From Castellaniella denitrificans (GTDB taxonomy: Bacteria > Pseudomonadota > Gammaproteobacteria > Burkholderiales > Burkholderiaceae_B), in assembly GCF_027214045.1 (NCBI RefSeq), contig NZ_JAPWHE010000007.1, positions 62,001-126,000 on the forward strand: 64,000 nucleotides of DNA. The letters are read 5' to 3'. Below are positions 12,053-23,354 of this stretch, in pieces. The first letter of the stretch is position 1. Every line of letters starts with the position of its first letter. Below the pieces are notes generated by a model that worked only from the letters and a program-made list of their open reading frames with translations, was not told the DNA's origin and made no database searches. Position numbers and translations under genes: made by a program.

Positions 12053-12946
12053 ATGCAAGGCACTCGACTGGGTTTGATCGGCTATGGCGAGGTCGGCGGC
12101 ATTTTCTGCGCCGGCCTGAAAACGCAGGTGGACAGCGTCCATGCCTGGGACCTGAAACTGGCCGATGCGGCCTCGGCGGCGTCGCTGCGTGAGCGCGCGG
12201 CGCGCGATGGCGTCGTCCTGTGCGATTCGGCGGCGGCGCTGTGCGCGGCCGCCGATCTGGTGATTTCCGCCGTCACTGCCTCGAACACGGTGGCGGTGGC
12301 GCGCGAGGCGGCCTCGCATCTGCGGCCGGGCACCGCCTTCCTGGACCTGAACTCCGCTTCGCCGGGGGCCAAACGCGAGGCCGCCGGGCTGATCGAGGCC
12401 GCGGGCGGACACTACGTCGAGGCGGGCGTGATGACCTCGGTCCCGCCCTACGGCATCCGGGTGCCGATGCTCCTGGGCGGGCCGCACGCCGAAGTCCTCG
12501 CGCAAAGGCTGCGCGCCTTCGGCATGGACGCCAGCGCCGTGTCGCCCGAGCTGGGCGTGGCTTCGGCGATCAAAATGTGCCGCAGCGTGATGATCAAGGG
12601 CCTGGAGGCCCTGGTGATCGAAAGCTACACGGCCGCGCGCGCCTACGGCGTCGAGGACTACGTGCTGCCCACGCTGCAGGAGACCTTTCCGTCCATCGAC
12701 TGGACGGAGCAGGGGCGCTATTTCTACAGCCGTGTCGTGCAGCACGGCCGTCGCCGCGCCGAGGAAATGCGCGAGGTCGCCAATACCGTGCGCGAGGCCG
12801 GGTTCGAGCCCTGGATGGCCGCCGCGACCGCCGAAAAACAGGACTGGGTCGCGGGGCTGGCCGCCCAGGGCCTGTTCGCGGACGTCGAGGCTGCGGGCGG
12901 CTGGCAGGCCTACGCGGACCGGCTGATCGCCCAGGCCCGTTCCTGA
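12053..12946 (+). CDS. NAD(P)-binding 6-phosphogluconate-dehydrogenase-like protein (DUF1932 type)
   Basis: This 297-residue protein has an N-terminal Rossmann domain (GLIGYGEVGGIF, then LDLNSASPGAKR as in beta-hydroxyacid dehydrogenases) and a C-terminal helical domain of the DUF1932 kind. The catalytic-Lys region appears as GVASAIKMCRSVMIKG. It starts after AAAAGGAG, 17 bp behind the aldo/keto reductase. The family as a whole oxidises beta-hydroxyacids, but this branch has no well-described reaction. Its position beside, and apparent co-regulation with, the 4,5-cleavage operon suggests a hydroxyacid side product or alternative intermediate. Confidence 0.75.
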   Translation: MQGTRLGLIGYGEVGGIFCAGLKTQVDSVHAWDLKLADAASAASLRERAARDGVVLCDSAAALCAAADLVISAVTASNTVAVAREAASHLRPGTAFLDLNSASPGAKREAAGLIEAAGGHYVEAGVMTSVPPYGIRVPMLLGGPHAEVLAQRLRAFGMDASAVSPELGVASAIKMCRSVMIKGLEALVIESYTAARAYGVEDYVLPTLQETFPSIDWTEQGRYFYSRVVQHGRRRAEEMREVANTVREAGFEPWMAAATAEKQDWVAGLAAQGLFADVEAAGGWQAYADRLIAQARS

Positions 12947-12962
12947 GTGTCCCGCGCCCGGT

Positions 12963-13877
12963 TCAGGCGGTCTGGGTCATCGCCGGTGGGTAGACCTGGC
13001 GTACCGTGGTGCGGATCAGCTCCAGCATGGCCTTCTGGGTCAGGGTCGTGATCCGGCCCGCCGCCGTCGCCAGATACAGGCGGCTGCGCAGTTCTGGCTG
13101 GACGATGGGCCGGATGTGGTAGCGGTCCGGCTGGGCCGAGGTGAGGACGGCGTGCTCCGTCAGGATGGCGTAGCCCGTGCCGTCGGCCACCAGGTCCAGG
13201 ATCGCCTGGACACTGTCGATTTCCAGGCGGATGTTCGGGCGGGCGCCGATGAGCGCCATGTCCGATTCCAGCAGCATGCGCACGGTGTGGGGCCGGTTCG
13301 GAATGATCAGCGGGATATTGACCAGCGCGTGCAGGGGCAGCGGCTGGTCCGACGGGTGCGGCCCCCGGGTGCCGACGAGATACAGCCTTTCGCTGGTCAG
13401 CGGCGACAAGTCCAGCTCGGCCGAGGGTGACGGGTTGTACATCAGGGCGATGTCCAGGCGGCCCGCCAGCAGCCATTCCTGCATGACCAGGGACAGGCCC
13501 TCGCTGATCGACAGACTGGCGTTCGGCAGCCGCTTGCGGAATTGCCGCGTCAGTTCCACCGCCATCATCTTCGAGGCGCTGGGCGCGATGCCCAGGGCCA
13601 CCCGGCCCGCCAGTGCGCCTTGCACACGGCCCATGTCTTCCTTGGCGCGCTCGACCTGGTGCAGGATGCCGCGGCAGTGCTCCAGCAGCAGCTTGCCGGC
13701 CTCGGTGGTGGTGACGCCGCGCCCGTTGCGGTTCAGCAGGTTCTGGCGCAGCTCGACCTCCAGCATGCGGACTTGACGGCTGAGGGCCGGCTGCGCGATG
13801 TTCAGCGCGTGCGAAGCCTGGGTGAAGCTGCCCAGTTCTGCGACGCGCATGAAGTATTCCAGTTGTTTCAGATCCAT
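12963..13877 (-). CDS. LysR-family regulator of the protocatechuate 4,5-cleavage operon
   Basis: This 304-residue LysR protein has an N-terminal winged helix-turn-helix (FTQASHALNIAQPALSRQVRMLE) and a C-terminal periplasmic-binding-like effector domain (VALGIAPSASKMM ... LDLVADGTGYAILTE). It is divergent from the tautomerase gene across 149 bp, the classical LysR arrangement. LysR regulators such as LigR control the equivalent genes in Sphingobium. The effector here may be protocatechuate or a pathway intermediate. A repeated 17-bp motif at 10968 and 13943 is its likely binding site. Confidence 0.85.
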   Translation of the reverse strand: MDLKQLEYFMRVAELGSFTQASHALNIAQPALSRQVRMLEVELRQNLLNRNGRGVTTTEAGKLLLEHCRGILHQVERAKEDMGRVQGALAGRVALGIAPSASKMMAVELTRQFRKRLPNASLSISEGLSLVMQEWLLAGRLDIALMYNPSPSAELDLSPLTSERLYLVGTRGPHPSDQPLPLHALVNIPLIIPNRPHTVRMLLESDMALIGARPNIRLEIDSVQAILDLVADGTGYAILTEHAVLTSAQPDRYHIRPIVQPELRSRLYLATAAGRITTLTQKAMLELIRTTVRQVYPPAMTQTA

Positions 13878-13921
13878 GACGTCCGCCTCATGCTAGGGTT
13901 TACCCTCTAATCCGGCATTGA

Positions 13922-13959
13922 ATGATGGGCATCATATCATTTCGGCATAGCTGATAGTG
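13922..13959. promoter_or_regulatory. Divergent LysR/operon control region
   Basis: The region contains the inverted repeat ATGATG-GG-CATCAT (13922-13935) and the motif CGGCATAGCTGATAGTG (13943-13959), shared with the aldo/keto reductase promoter. The distance from the motif to the first operon start is 68 bp, suited to LysR activation. Confidence 0.45.
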
Positions 13960-14026
13960 GACCCGAGCGCTTATGCGCGGGGCGTCCCGCGTCCATAATA
14001 GGCCTCATCAAGCACAGCGTGGTGAC

Positions 14027-15166
14027 ATGATGCAGAAACCCATTCCGGCCTTGTTCATGCGCGGCGGTACATCGCGCGGGCCGTTCTTCCTGGAATCCGA
14101 GCTGCCATCGGACACGGCGGCGCGCGACCGCGTGCTGCTGGCGGTCATGGGTTCTCCCGACCGGCGCCAGATCGACGGCCTGGGCGGCGCCCATCCGCTC
14201 ACCAGCAAAGTCGGCATCGTGCGGCCCGGCACGACGCCGGGCGTGGATCTGGAATTCCTGTTCGCGCAGTTGCAGCCCGACCGCGACACGGTCGACACGA
14301 CGGCCAATTGCGGCAACATGCTGGCGGCGGTCGTGCCCTTCGCGCTGGAGCGCGGCCTGATCAAGGCCCAGGGCGACGAGACCACCGCCCGCGTGCTGAC
14401 CCGCAACACCGGCATGCAGTGCGACATCACCGTCCTGACCCCGATGACGCCCGAGGGCCGGCAGGTGTCCTACGAGGGCGATGCGCGCATCGACGGCGTG
14501 CCCGGCCGTTCGGCGCCGATCACCATCAATTTCCTGGACACGGCCGGCTCGGTGTGTTCGGGGCTGTTGCCTACCGGCCGCGTGCGTGACCGGGTGCGCG
14601 TCGAGCCGCCGGCCGGCGCCGATTTCGAGGCTTTCGAGATCGAGGTCACCTGCATCGACAACGGCATGCCGCTGGTGCTGTTCCGGGCCGCCGACGTGGG
14701 TTGCACCGGGCATGAAACCCCGGCCGAACTGAACGCCGACCTGGGGCTGAAGGCCCGCATCGAGGCCCTGCGGTTGCGCACGGGCGAACTGATGGGCCTG
14801 GGGGACGTGTCGGGGCGCAATTACCCCAAGATGACCCTGGTGTCCGCTCCCCGACAAGGCGGGGCGGTCAATACCCGCAGCTTCATCCCGCATGTCTGTC
14901 ACGAGGCCATCGGCGTGCTGGCGGCGGTGACGGTGGGTACGGCCTGCGTCCTGGAGGGCTCCGTGCCGCACGACCTGGCGCGCCTGCCCCAAGGCGCGCG
15001 CAAGGCGGTGTCGATCGAACACCCCAGCGGCGAGTTCACGGTCGAACTGGAAATCGATCCCCAGGATCCCCAGAAGGTCGTGCGCGCGGCGCTGCTGCGG
15101 ACCGCGCGGCTCATCATGCGCGGCGAGGCGATGGTGCCGGCCTCGACCTGGGCCCAGGCGTGCTGA
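14027..15166 (+). CDS. galD: 4-oxalomesaconate tautomerase (PrpF/GalD family)
   Basis: This 379-residue PrpF-fold isomerase is expected to convert the keto form of 4-oxalomesaconate to the enol form used by the hydratase. It opens with the family motif FMRGGTSRGPFF and has the duplicated diaminopimelate-epimerase-like halves, including a Cys in TTANCGNML. Two adjacent ATGs (14027, 14030) are possible starts and the ribosome-binding site is weak. It is the first gene of the operon, equivalent in position to pmdU of Comamonas. PrpF relatives also isomerise aconitate, but the operon context strongly favours the oxalomesaconate role. Confidence 0.88.
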   Translation: MMQKPIPALFMRGGTSRGPFFLESELPSDTAARDRVLLAVMGSPDRRQIDGLGGAHPLTSKVGIVRPGTTPGVDLEFLFAQLQPDRDTVDTTANCGNMLAAVVPFALERGLIKAQGDETTARVLTRNTGMQCDITVLTPMTPEGRQVSYEGDARIDGVPGRSAPITINFLDTAGSVCSGLLPTGRVRDRVRVEPPAGADFEAFEIEVTCIDNGMPLVLFRAADVGCTGHETPAELNADLGLKARIEALRLRTGELMGLGDVSGRNYPKMTLVSAPRQGGAVNTRSFIPHVCHEAIGVLAAVTVGTACVLEGSVPHDLARLPQGARKAVSIEHPSGEFTVELEIDPQDPQKVVRAALLRTARLIMRGEAMVPASTWAQAC

Positions 15167-15208
15167 TCTGCCTGGTTACGTCGTCACACAGAAAAGGAAT
15201 CGTAGGAC

Positions 15209-16252
15209 ATGAGCAGAAAACCCCTGATCATCGATTGTCACGGCCACTACACGACCGCGCCGCAGGCGCTGGCCGATTGGCGCGACCGGCAGATCGCCGG
15301 CATCCAGGATCCGGCGCAGCGGCCCAGCCCGTCGGACCTGCGCATCGACGACGATGCGCTGCGCGAAAGCATCGAAGCCAATCAGTTGCGCCTGATGCGC
15401 GAACGCGGCTCCGACCTGACGATCTTCTCGCCGCGCGCCAGCTTCATGGCCCACCACATCGGGGACTTCCAGGTGTCCAGTACTTGGGCGGCGATCTGCA
15501 ACGAACTCTGCCACCGGGTCGCGACGCTGTTCCCCGACCAGTTCGTCATGGCCGCGATGCTGCCGCAGTCGCCCGGCGTGGACCCGGCCACCTGCATCCC
15601 GGAACTGGAAAAATGCGTCAAGGAATATGGCGCTGTGGGGATCAACCTGAACCCGGACCCGTCGGGCGGTCACTGGACTTCTCCGCCGCTGTCGGACCGG
15701 TCCTGGTACCCCATCTATGAAAAGATGGTGGAATACGACATCCCGGCGATGATCCACGTGTCCACCAGTTGCAACCCGTGCTTCCACACCACGGGCTCGC
15801 ACTACCTGAATGCCGACACCACGGCCTTCATGCAGTGCCTGACCTCGGACCTGTTCAAGGACTTCCCGACCCTGCGCTTCGTGATCCCGCATGGCGGCGG
15901 CGCGGCGCCCTACCATTGGGGCCGTTTCCGCGGGCTTGCCCAGGCGCTGAAAAAGCCGCTGCTCGACGAGCACCTGCTGAACAATGTGTTCTTCGATACC
16001 TGCGTCTATCACCAGCCGGGCATCGACCTGCTGACCCGCGTGATTCCGGTGAAGAACGTGCTGTTCGCTTCCGAGATGATCGGCGCGGTGCGCGGCATCG
16101 ATCCCGAGACCGGGCACCATTTCGACGACACGAAACGCTATATCGAGGCGGCCGCGACGCTCAGCGACGCCGACCGTTTCCAGATCTACGAGGGCAACGC
16201 GCGCCGCGTGTATCCGCGCCTGGACGCCGCCCTGAAGGCCAAGGGCCTGTAA
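15209..16252 (+). CDS. ligJ: 4-oxalomesaconate hydratase (LigJ/PmdE)
   Basis: This 347-residue amidohydrolase-fold enzyme hydrates 4-oxalomesaconate to 4-carboxy-4-hydroxy-2-oxoadipate. The N-terminal metal motif [11 protein letters not shown] is characteristic of LigJ. Further metal and active-site segments are [24 protein letters not shown] and [11 protein letters not shown]-type strands near the C terminus. It lacks the usual amidohydrolase HxH, replaced by HGH as in LigJ. It begins 42 bp after the tautomerase and is followed 20 bp later by the aldolase. Pseudomonas GalB performs the same step with an unrelated fold, so this cluster uses the Lig/Pmd version. Confidence 0.92.
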   Translation: MSRKPLIIDCHGHYTTAPQALADWRDRQIAGIQDPAQRPSPSDLRIDDDALRESIEANQLRLMRERGSDLTIFSPRASFMAHHIGDFQVSSTWAAICNELCHRVATLFPDQFVMAAMLPQSPGVDPATCIPELEKCVKEYGAVGINLNPDPSGGHWTSPPLSDRSWYPIYEKMVEYDIPAMIHVSTSCNPCFHTTGSHYLNADTTAFMQCLTSDLFKDFPTLRFVIPHGGGAAPYHWGRFRGLAQALKKPLLDEHLLNNVFFDTCVYHQPGIDLLTRVIPVKNVLFASEMIGAVRGIDPETGHHFDDTKRYIEAAATLSDADRFQIYEGNARRVYPRLDAALKAKGL

Positions 16253-16272
16253 ACCCCAGGAGAAAGACGGAC

Positions 16273-16968
16273 ATGAGCATTCCCCTCAACCAGCTCGGCA
16301 TCGTCCATCGCACGATCCAGCGCGCCGATCCCGCCGCCGTCGAACAGCTTGCGCGCTTCGGCGTGGCGACCATCCACGAGGCCATGGGACGCGTCGGCCT
16401 GATGAAGCCCTACATGCGTCCGGTCTGGCGCGGCGCGCGGATGTGCGGCACGGCGGTGACCGTGCTGCTGCAGCCGGGCGACAACTGGATGCTGCACGTG
16501 GCCGCCGAACAGATCCGGCCTGGAGACGTGGTCGTGGCCGGCTGCACCGCCGACAGCACCGACGGCTTCTTCGGCGACCTGTTGGCCACTTCGTTCAAGG
16601 CGCGCGGCGCGCGCGGTCTGATCATCGACGGCGGTGTGCGCGACGTCGACACCCTGGAATCCATGGACTTTCCGGTGTTCAGCCGCGCCATCAGCTCCAA
16701 GGGCACCATCAAGGCCACCCTGGGCTCGGTCAACATCCCGGTGGTATGCGCCGGAGCGCCGGTGAATCCGGGCGATGTGGTGGTGGCCGACACCGATGGC
16801 GTGGTCGTCGTGCCCGCCGCCGTCGCCGCCCAGGTCGCCGCCAAGGCCCAGGCCCGCGAAGACAACGAAGGCGCCAAGCGCGAGATCTTCGCTTCGGGGG
16901 TGCTGGGACTAGATTACTACAAGATGCGCGAAGGCCTGGAAAAGGCCGGGCTGAAGTACATCGACTGA
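16273..16968 (+). CDS. ligK: 4-hydroxy-4-methyl-2-oxoglutarate / 4-carboxy-4-hydroxy-2-oxoadipate aldolase
   Basis: This 231-residue RraA-fold class II aldolase splits 4-carboxy-4-hydroxy-2-oxoadipate to pyruvate and oxaloacetate, the last step of the pathway. The catalytic Arg-Asp pair is in [10 protein letters not shown], and the metal- and substrate-binding segment is [17 protein letters not shown] 16273 follows AGGAGAAAG. The equivalent gene in Comamonas is pmdF. Spacing to the next gene is 6 bp, so it is embedded in the operon. Confidence 0.93.
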   Translation: MSIPLNQLGIVHRTIQRADPAAVEQLARFGVATIHEAMGRVGLMKPYMRPVWRGARMCGTAVTVLLQPGDNWMLHVAAEQIRPGDVVVAGCTADSTDGFFGDLLATSFKARGARGLIIDGGVRDVDTLESMDFPVFSRAISSKGTIKATLGSVNIPVVCAGAPVNPGDVVVADTDGVVVVPAAVAAQVAAKAQAREDNEGAKREIFASGVLGLDYYKMREGLEKAGLKYID

Positions 16969-16974
16969 GGACTC

Positions 16975-17895
16975 ATGATGACGACCGTCGAAACCTTCAC
17001 CAAGACTCCGGGCTGGCTGGATTATTACGATGGCCCGAGCCGGCCGCGTTTCCGCCTGCCCGCCGGCGCGGTGGACGCCCATTGCCATGTGTTCGGCCCC
17101 GGCGCGGTGTTCCCCTACGCGCCGGAGCGCAAGTACACGCCTTGCGACGCGCCCAAGGAAGCCTTGTTCGCCCTGCGCGATCACTTGGGCTTCGAGAAGA
17201 ACGTGATCGTGCAGGCGACCTGCCACGGCTCCGACAATCGCGCCCTGGTCGACGCGCTGCGCGCGTCCGGTGGCCGGACGCGCGGGGTGGCGACCGTCTC
17301 GCGCGACGTCACCGACGCCGAACTGCGGGACATGCACGAGGCCGGCGTGCGCGGCACGCGCTTCAATTTCGTCAAGCGCCTGGCCGATTTCACGCCGCGC
17401 GAAGTGCTCGCCGAGATCGCCGCGCGCATCGCCCCGCTGGGCTGGCACGTGGTGGTCTACTTCGAGGCCCAGGACCTGCCAGAACTCTACGATTTCTTCA
17501 CCACGCTGCCGACCACGGTGGTGGTCGACCATATGGGCCGGCCCGATGTGACGAAACCCGTGGACGGTCCGGAGTTCGGCCTGTTCATGCGGATGATGCG
17601 CGAGCACCCGAACGTCTGGAGCAAGGTCAGCTGCCCCGAACGCCTCAGCCAGTCCGGCCCGCCGGCCCTGAACGGCGAGCAGGACGCCTATCGCGACGTC
17701 GTGCCCTTCGCCCGGCGCCTGGTCGAGACCTTTTCCGACCGTGTGCTGTGGGGCACCGACTGGCCGCACCCGAACCTGAAGTCCCACATGCCCGACGACG
17801 GGCTGCTGGTCGATTACATCCCGCGGATCGCGCCGACGGCCGAACTGCAGCGCAAGCTGCTGGTGGACAATCCGAACCGCTTGTACTGGAGTTGA
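16975..17895 (+). CDS. ligI: 2-pyrone-4,6-dicarboxylate hydrolase (LigI/PmdD)
   Basis: This 306-residue amidohydrolase opens the lactone 2-pyrone-4,6-dicarboxylate to 4-oxalomesaconate. It has the N-terminal metal motif DAHCHVFGPG, a conserved VVVDHMGRP strand and the C-terminal catalytic Asp in WGTDWPHPN, as in LigI. The LigI PDC-binding arginines are plausible in RGTRFNF and elsewhere. It lies 6 bp after the aldolase and 3 bp before the dioxygenase alpha subunit. Confidence 0.93.
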   Translation: MMTTVETFTKTPGWLDYYDGPSRPRFRLPAGAVDAHCHVFGPGAVFPYAPERKYTPCDAPKEALFALRDHLGFEKNVIVQATCHGSDNRALVDALRASGGRTRGVATVSRDVTDAELRDMHEAGVRGTRFNFVKRLADFTPREVLAEIAARIAPLGWHVVVYFEAQDLPELYDFFTTLPTTVVVDHMGRPDVTKPVDGPEFGLFMRMMREHPNVWSKVSCPERLSQSGPPALNGEQDAYRDVVPFARRLVETFSDRVLWGTDWPHPNLKSHMPDDGLLVDYIPRIAPTAELQRKLLVDNPNRLYWS

Positions 17896-17898
17896 GCC

Positions 17899-20131
<2,233 letters not shown>

Positions 20132-20172
20132 TCCATCCTTCCATCCCTATCCATACCAACAGGAGCGAGACC

Positions 20173-21348
20173 ATGAAATTCAGCAAAACCCTAGGGGCGG
20201 CGGCCTTGGCCTTCGGCCTGACCACGGCCTTTGGAGCGGCCCGGGCCGCAGACCTGAAGATCGGCATCGTGATGCCGATGTCCGGACCTTTCGCCGCCCA
20301 TGGCAAGCAGATCCAGCATGGCATCGATCTGTACCTTGCCGAGCATGGCGATACGGTCGCCGGCCGCAAGGTCAAGATCCTCATCAAGGACGACACGGGC
20401 ATCGCCCCGGCGGTGGCCAAGCGCCAGGCGCAGGAACTGCTGATCAAGGACAAGGTCGACATCCTGGCCGGCTTCACCCTGACGCCCAACGCCTTCTCCG
20501 TCGCGCCCCTGGCGACCGAGGCCAAAGTGCCGATGGTCGTGCTGAACGCGGCCACGTCCTCGATCACCGAGAAATCCCCCAACATCGTGCGGGTTTCCAT
20601 GACCCTGCCGCAGGACACGGCGCCGATGGCGCAGTGGGCCTACAAGAACGGCATCCGCTCGGTCTACACCCTGGTGTCCGACTACGGTCCGGGACATGAC
20701 GCCGAGCAACAGTTCCAGAAGACCTTCACCAGCCTGGGCGGCAAGATCGTGGGCGAGGTCCGCACCCCCGTCAACACGCCGGATTACGCGCCGTTTCTGC
20801 AGCGCGTGAAGGACGCCCAGCCCGACGCCGTGTTCTTCTTCGTGCCCAATGGCGAACAGGGCGTGGCTCTGGCCAAGGGTTACAAGGAACGCGGCCTCGA
20901 CCAGGCCGGCATCAAGGCGCTGGCCACGGGCGACGTGACCGACGAAGACGTGCTCGACGCCATGGGCGACGCGGCGATCGGCATGATCACGTCCTTCCAC
21001 TATTCCGCCGCGCACGACTCGCCGGAAAACAAGGCCTTCGTGGCCGCCTATCACAAGGCCTTCCCCAAGGATCGTCCCAACTTCGTGGCAGCCGCGGGCT
21101 ATGACGGCATGAACCTGATCTACAAGGCCCTCGAAAAGACCAAGGGCGACGCCAGCGCCGATGCCTTCATGGCGGCGGTCAAGGGCATGAAGTGGACCAG
21201 CCCGCGCGGCCCGGTGGAAATCGATCCGGAAACGCGCGACATCGTACAGAACGTCTACATCCGCAAGGTCGAGAAGGTGGACGGCGTGCTGCAGAACGTC
21301 GAGTTCGACAAGATCGAGGCCGTCAAGGACCCCGGCAAGCAGAAGTGA
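20173..21348 (+). CDS. ABC transporter substrate-binding protein of the aromatic-acid importer
   Basis: This 391-residue periplasmic binding protein has a Sec signal peptide (MKFSKTLGAAALAFGLTTAFGAARA) and a LivK-type domain beginning DLKIGIVMPMSGPFA. ATG 20173 follows AGGAGCGAG. It heads the transport half of the operon and is followed by LivH, LivM, LivG and LivF components. The ligand is probably an aromatic acid such as protocatechuate, vanillate or 4-hydroxybenzoate rather than a branched-chain amino acid, judged from context. A strong hairpin (21355-21400) separates it from the permease gene. Confidence 0.9.
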   Translation: MKFSKTLGAAALAFGLTTAFGAARAADLKIGIVMPMSGPFAAHGKQIQHGIDLYLAEHGDTVAGRKVKILIKDDTGIAPAVAKRQAQELLIKDKVDILAGFTLTPNAFSVAPLATEAKVPMVVLNAATSSITEKSPNIVRVSMTLPQDTAPMAQWAYKNGIRSVYTLVSDYGPGHDAEQQFQKTFTSLGGKIVGEVRTPVNTPDYAPFLQRVKDAQPDAVFFFVPNGEQGVALAKGYKERGLDQAGIKALATGDVTDEDVLDAMGDAAIGMITSFHYSAAHDSPENKAFVAAYHKAFPKDRPNFVAAAGYDGMNLIYKALEKTKGDASADAFMAAVKGMKWTSPRGPVEIDPETRDIVQNVYIRKVEKVDGVLQNVEFDKIEAVKDPGKQK

Positions 21349-21354
21349 TCGCCG

Positions 21355-21400
21355 GCCCGGGCGCGGCCCCCGTCCCGATGGCGGTGGCCGGCGCCCGGGC
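21355..21400 (+). promoter_or_regulatory. Intercistronic GC hairpin between binding protein and permease
   Basis: GCCCGGGCGC (21355-21364) and GCGCCCGGGC (21391-21400) are perfect complementary arms with a 26-nt loop, starting just after the binding-protein stop. Such hairpins often protect the upstream mRNA or partly terminate transcription, giving more binding protein than permease. That role is inferred. Confidence 0.5.
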
Positions 21401-21438
21401 GGTCCGGAACCGGATCCCTCCCAGTCCTGGAATCAATC

Positions 21439-22293
21439 ATGACTATTCTCTTTGACGGCATCGCCGCAGGCATGCTGCTGTTCCTGATCAGCGTCGGCCT
21501 GTCGGTGACGCTGGGCCTGATGAATTTCGTCAACCTGGCTCATGGCGCTTTCGCCATGCTGGGAGGCTATGCCTGCGTCGTGCTGCTCAACGACTACGGC
21601 GTCCCGTTTCTGGCGACGCTGCCGGCGGCCATCCTCGTGCCCGCCCTGGCCGGCATCGTGCTGGAACGCACCCTTTACCGTCGCCTGTACGCGGCCTCTG
21701 ATCTGGACCAGGTGCTGTTTTCCATCGGCCTGGTGTTCATGTCCGTGGCGGCCGCCCACTATTTCTTCGGCGCCCAGCAGCAGCCGCTGCACCTGCCGGA
21801 ATTCCTGAGCGGCCAGATCCATCTGCCCGGCGTGGACGTCGGCGTCTATCGCCTGTTCCTGATCGCGGCCGGCCTGGCGGTGGCCGTGCTGCTGCAGTGG
21901 TCCGTGATCCGCACGTCTTTCGGCGCGCGCCTGCGCGCGGCCGTGGACAACCAGCGCGTCGCGCGCGGCATGGGCATCGACGTCAATCGCGTCTTCAGCC
22001 TGACCTTCGCCCTGGGCTCCGCACTGGCCGGCCTGGGCGGGGCGCTGGGGGTCGAGATGCTGGGGCTGGATCCTGAATTCCCCGTGAAATACATGGTGTA
22101 CTTCCTCATCGTCGTTTCCGTGGGGGGCAGCGGCAACATCCTCGGCTCGCTGTATGCCGCCATCCTGCTCGGCGTGGCCGACGTCGCCGGCAAATACTAT
22201 GTGCCGCAGATCGGCGCCTTCATCATCTATGCCGTCATGGTGGCGACGCTGATCTTCCGCCCCCATGGCCTGTTCGGCCGTCCTCACAAATAG
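21439..22293 (+). CDS. ABC transporter inner-membrane permease, LivH type
   Basis: This 284-residue integral membrane protein opens with LFDGIAAGMLLFLISVGLSVTLGLMNFVNLAHG-type LivH sequence, has about eight hydrophobic segments and carries the family loop GSALAGLGGALGVEMLGLDPEF. It pairs with the LivM permease encoded 8 bp later to form the import channel. Genes downstream supply the two ATPases. The substrate is inferred to be an aromatic acid from the operon. Confidence 0.9.
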   Translation: MTILFDGIAAGMLLFLISVGLSVTLGLMNFVNLAHGAFAMLGGYACVVLLNDYGVPFLATLPAAILVPALAGIVLERTLYRRLYAASDLDQVLFSIGLVFMSVAAAHYFFGAQQQPLHLPEFLSGQIHLPGVDVGVYRLFLIAAGLAVAVLLQWSVIRTSFGARLRAAVDNQRVARGMGIDVNRVFSLTFALGSALAGLGGALGVEMLGLDPEFPVKYMVYFLIVVSVGGSGNILGSLYAAILLGVADVAGKYYVPQIGAFIIYAVMVATLIFRPHGLFGRPHK

Positions 22294-22301
22294 GCCCCGA
22301 C

Positions 22302-23354
22302 ATGACGACCTCCAACCCGATCGGGACGCCGTCCCATCCCCATCCCGGCGCGGCGGCCGCGCTCGACCGCTATCGCCGCTCGGCCCGCTGGAAGCCGCTG
22401 GAATACCTGTTCTGGTGCCTGCCGGTCCTGGCGTATTTCGCCTTCCCGGGCAATTATCTGCTGCTCAGCCAGATCGCCATCACCAGCCTGTTCGCCCTGT
22501 CGCTGGACCTGATCTTCGGCTATGCGGGGATCATTTCACTGGGCCACGCCGCCTTCTTCGGTGTGGGCGCCTACACTGTGGGCCTGCTGGGCTCGAACGG
22601 CTACGGGGACCCCCTGCTGGGCCTGGTTCTGGCGGCTGCGGCCGCCGCCGCGCTGGGTTTTCTCAGCAGCTTCCTGCTGCTGCGCGGCAGCGATCTGTCG
22701 CGCCTGATGGTGACGCTGGGCGTTGCGCTGATGCTCTACGAACTGGCCAACAAGTTCACCAGCGTCACCGGCGGGGTGGACGGCATGCCGGGCGTCGAGA
22801 TCAAACCGATCCTGGGCCTGTTCGACTTCGACATGTTCGGCCGCGTCGGCTATGTCTATTCGGTCATCGTGCTGTTCGTGCTGTTCTGGTTCGCCCGCCG
22901 TCTGGTGCATTCGCCATTCGGCCAGAGTCTGCGCGGGATTCGCATGAATGCCCTGCGCATGCCGGCGCTGGGCGTGCCCGTGAACCGCCGCCTGGTCACG
23001 GTCTACACCATCGGCGCGGGCTATGCCGGAGTGGCCGGCGCGCTCCTGGCGCAGACGAATGCCTTCGTCTCGCTGGACGTGCTCAGCTTCCAGCGTTCGG
23101 CCGACCTGCTGCTGATCCTGATCCTGGGCGGGGCGGGACATCTGTACGGCGGATTGCTGGGCGCCATCGTCTTCGTCATCGCCAACTATCTCTTGTCGGA
23201 CATGAATCCCCAGTACTGGCAGTTCTGGCTGGGCCTGATCCTGGTGCTGGTGGTGCTGTTCGCCCGGGGCGGCATCCTGGGGACGGCAAGACTATGGATC
23301 GAATCTTCACGCCAACGCGCCCAGTCGCGCGCCCGCACGGAGTCCCCCTCATGA
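22302..23354 (+). CDS. ABC transporter inner-membrane permease, LivM type
   Basis: This 350-residue permease has an N-terminal cytoplasmic tail and many hydrophobic segments. The LivM hallmark SLGHAAFFGVGAYTVGLL and the EAA-like loop GVPVNRRLVTVYTIGAGYAGVAGALLAQ are both present. Its stop overlaps the ATG of the next ATPase gene (ATGA). It forms the second half of the membrane channel with the LivH-type protein. Confidence 0.9.
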   Translation: MTTSNPIGTPSHPHPGAAAALDRYRRSARWKPLEYLFWCLPVLAYFAFPGNYLLLSQIAITSLFALSLDLIFGYAGIISLGHAAFFGVGAYTVGLLGSNGYGDPLLGLVLAAAAAAALGFLSSFLLLRGSDLSRLMVTLGVALMLYELANKFTSVTGGVDGMPGVEIKPILGLFDFDMFGRVGYVYSVIVLFVLFWFARRLVHSPFGQSLRGIRMNALRMPALGVPVNRRLVTVYTIGAGYAGVAGALLAQTNAFVSLDVLSFQRSADLLLILILGGAGHLYGGLLGAIVFVIANYLLSDMNPQYWQFWLGLILVLVVLFARGGILGTARLWIESSRQRAQSRARTESPS

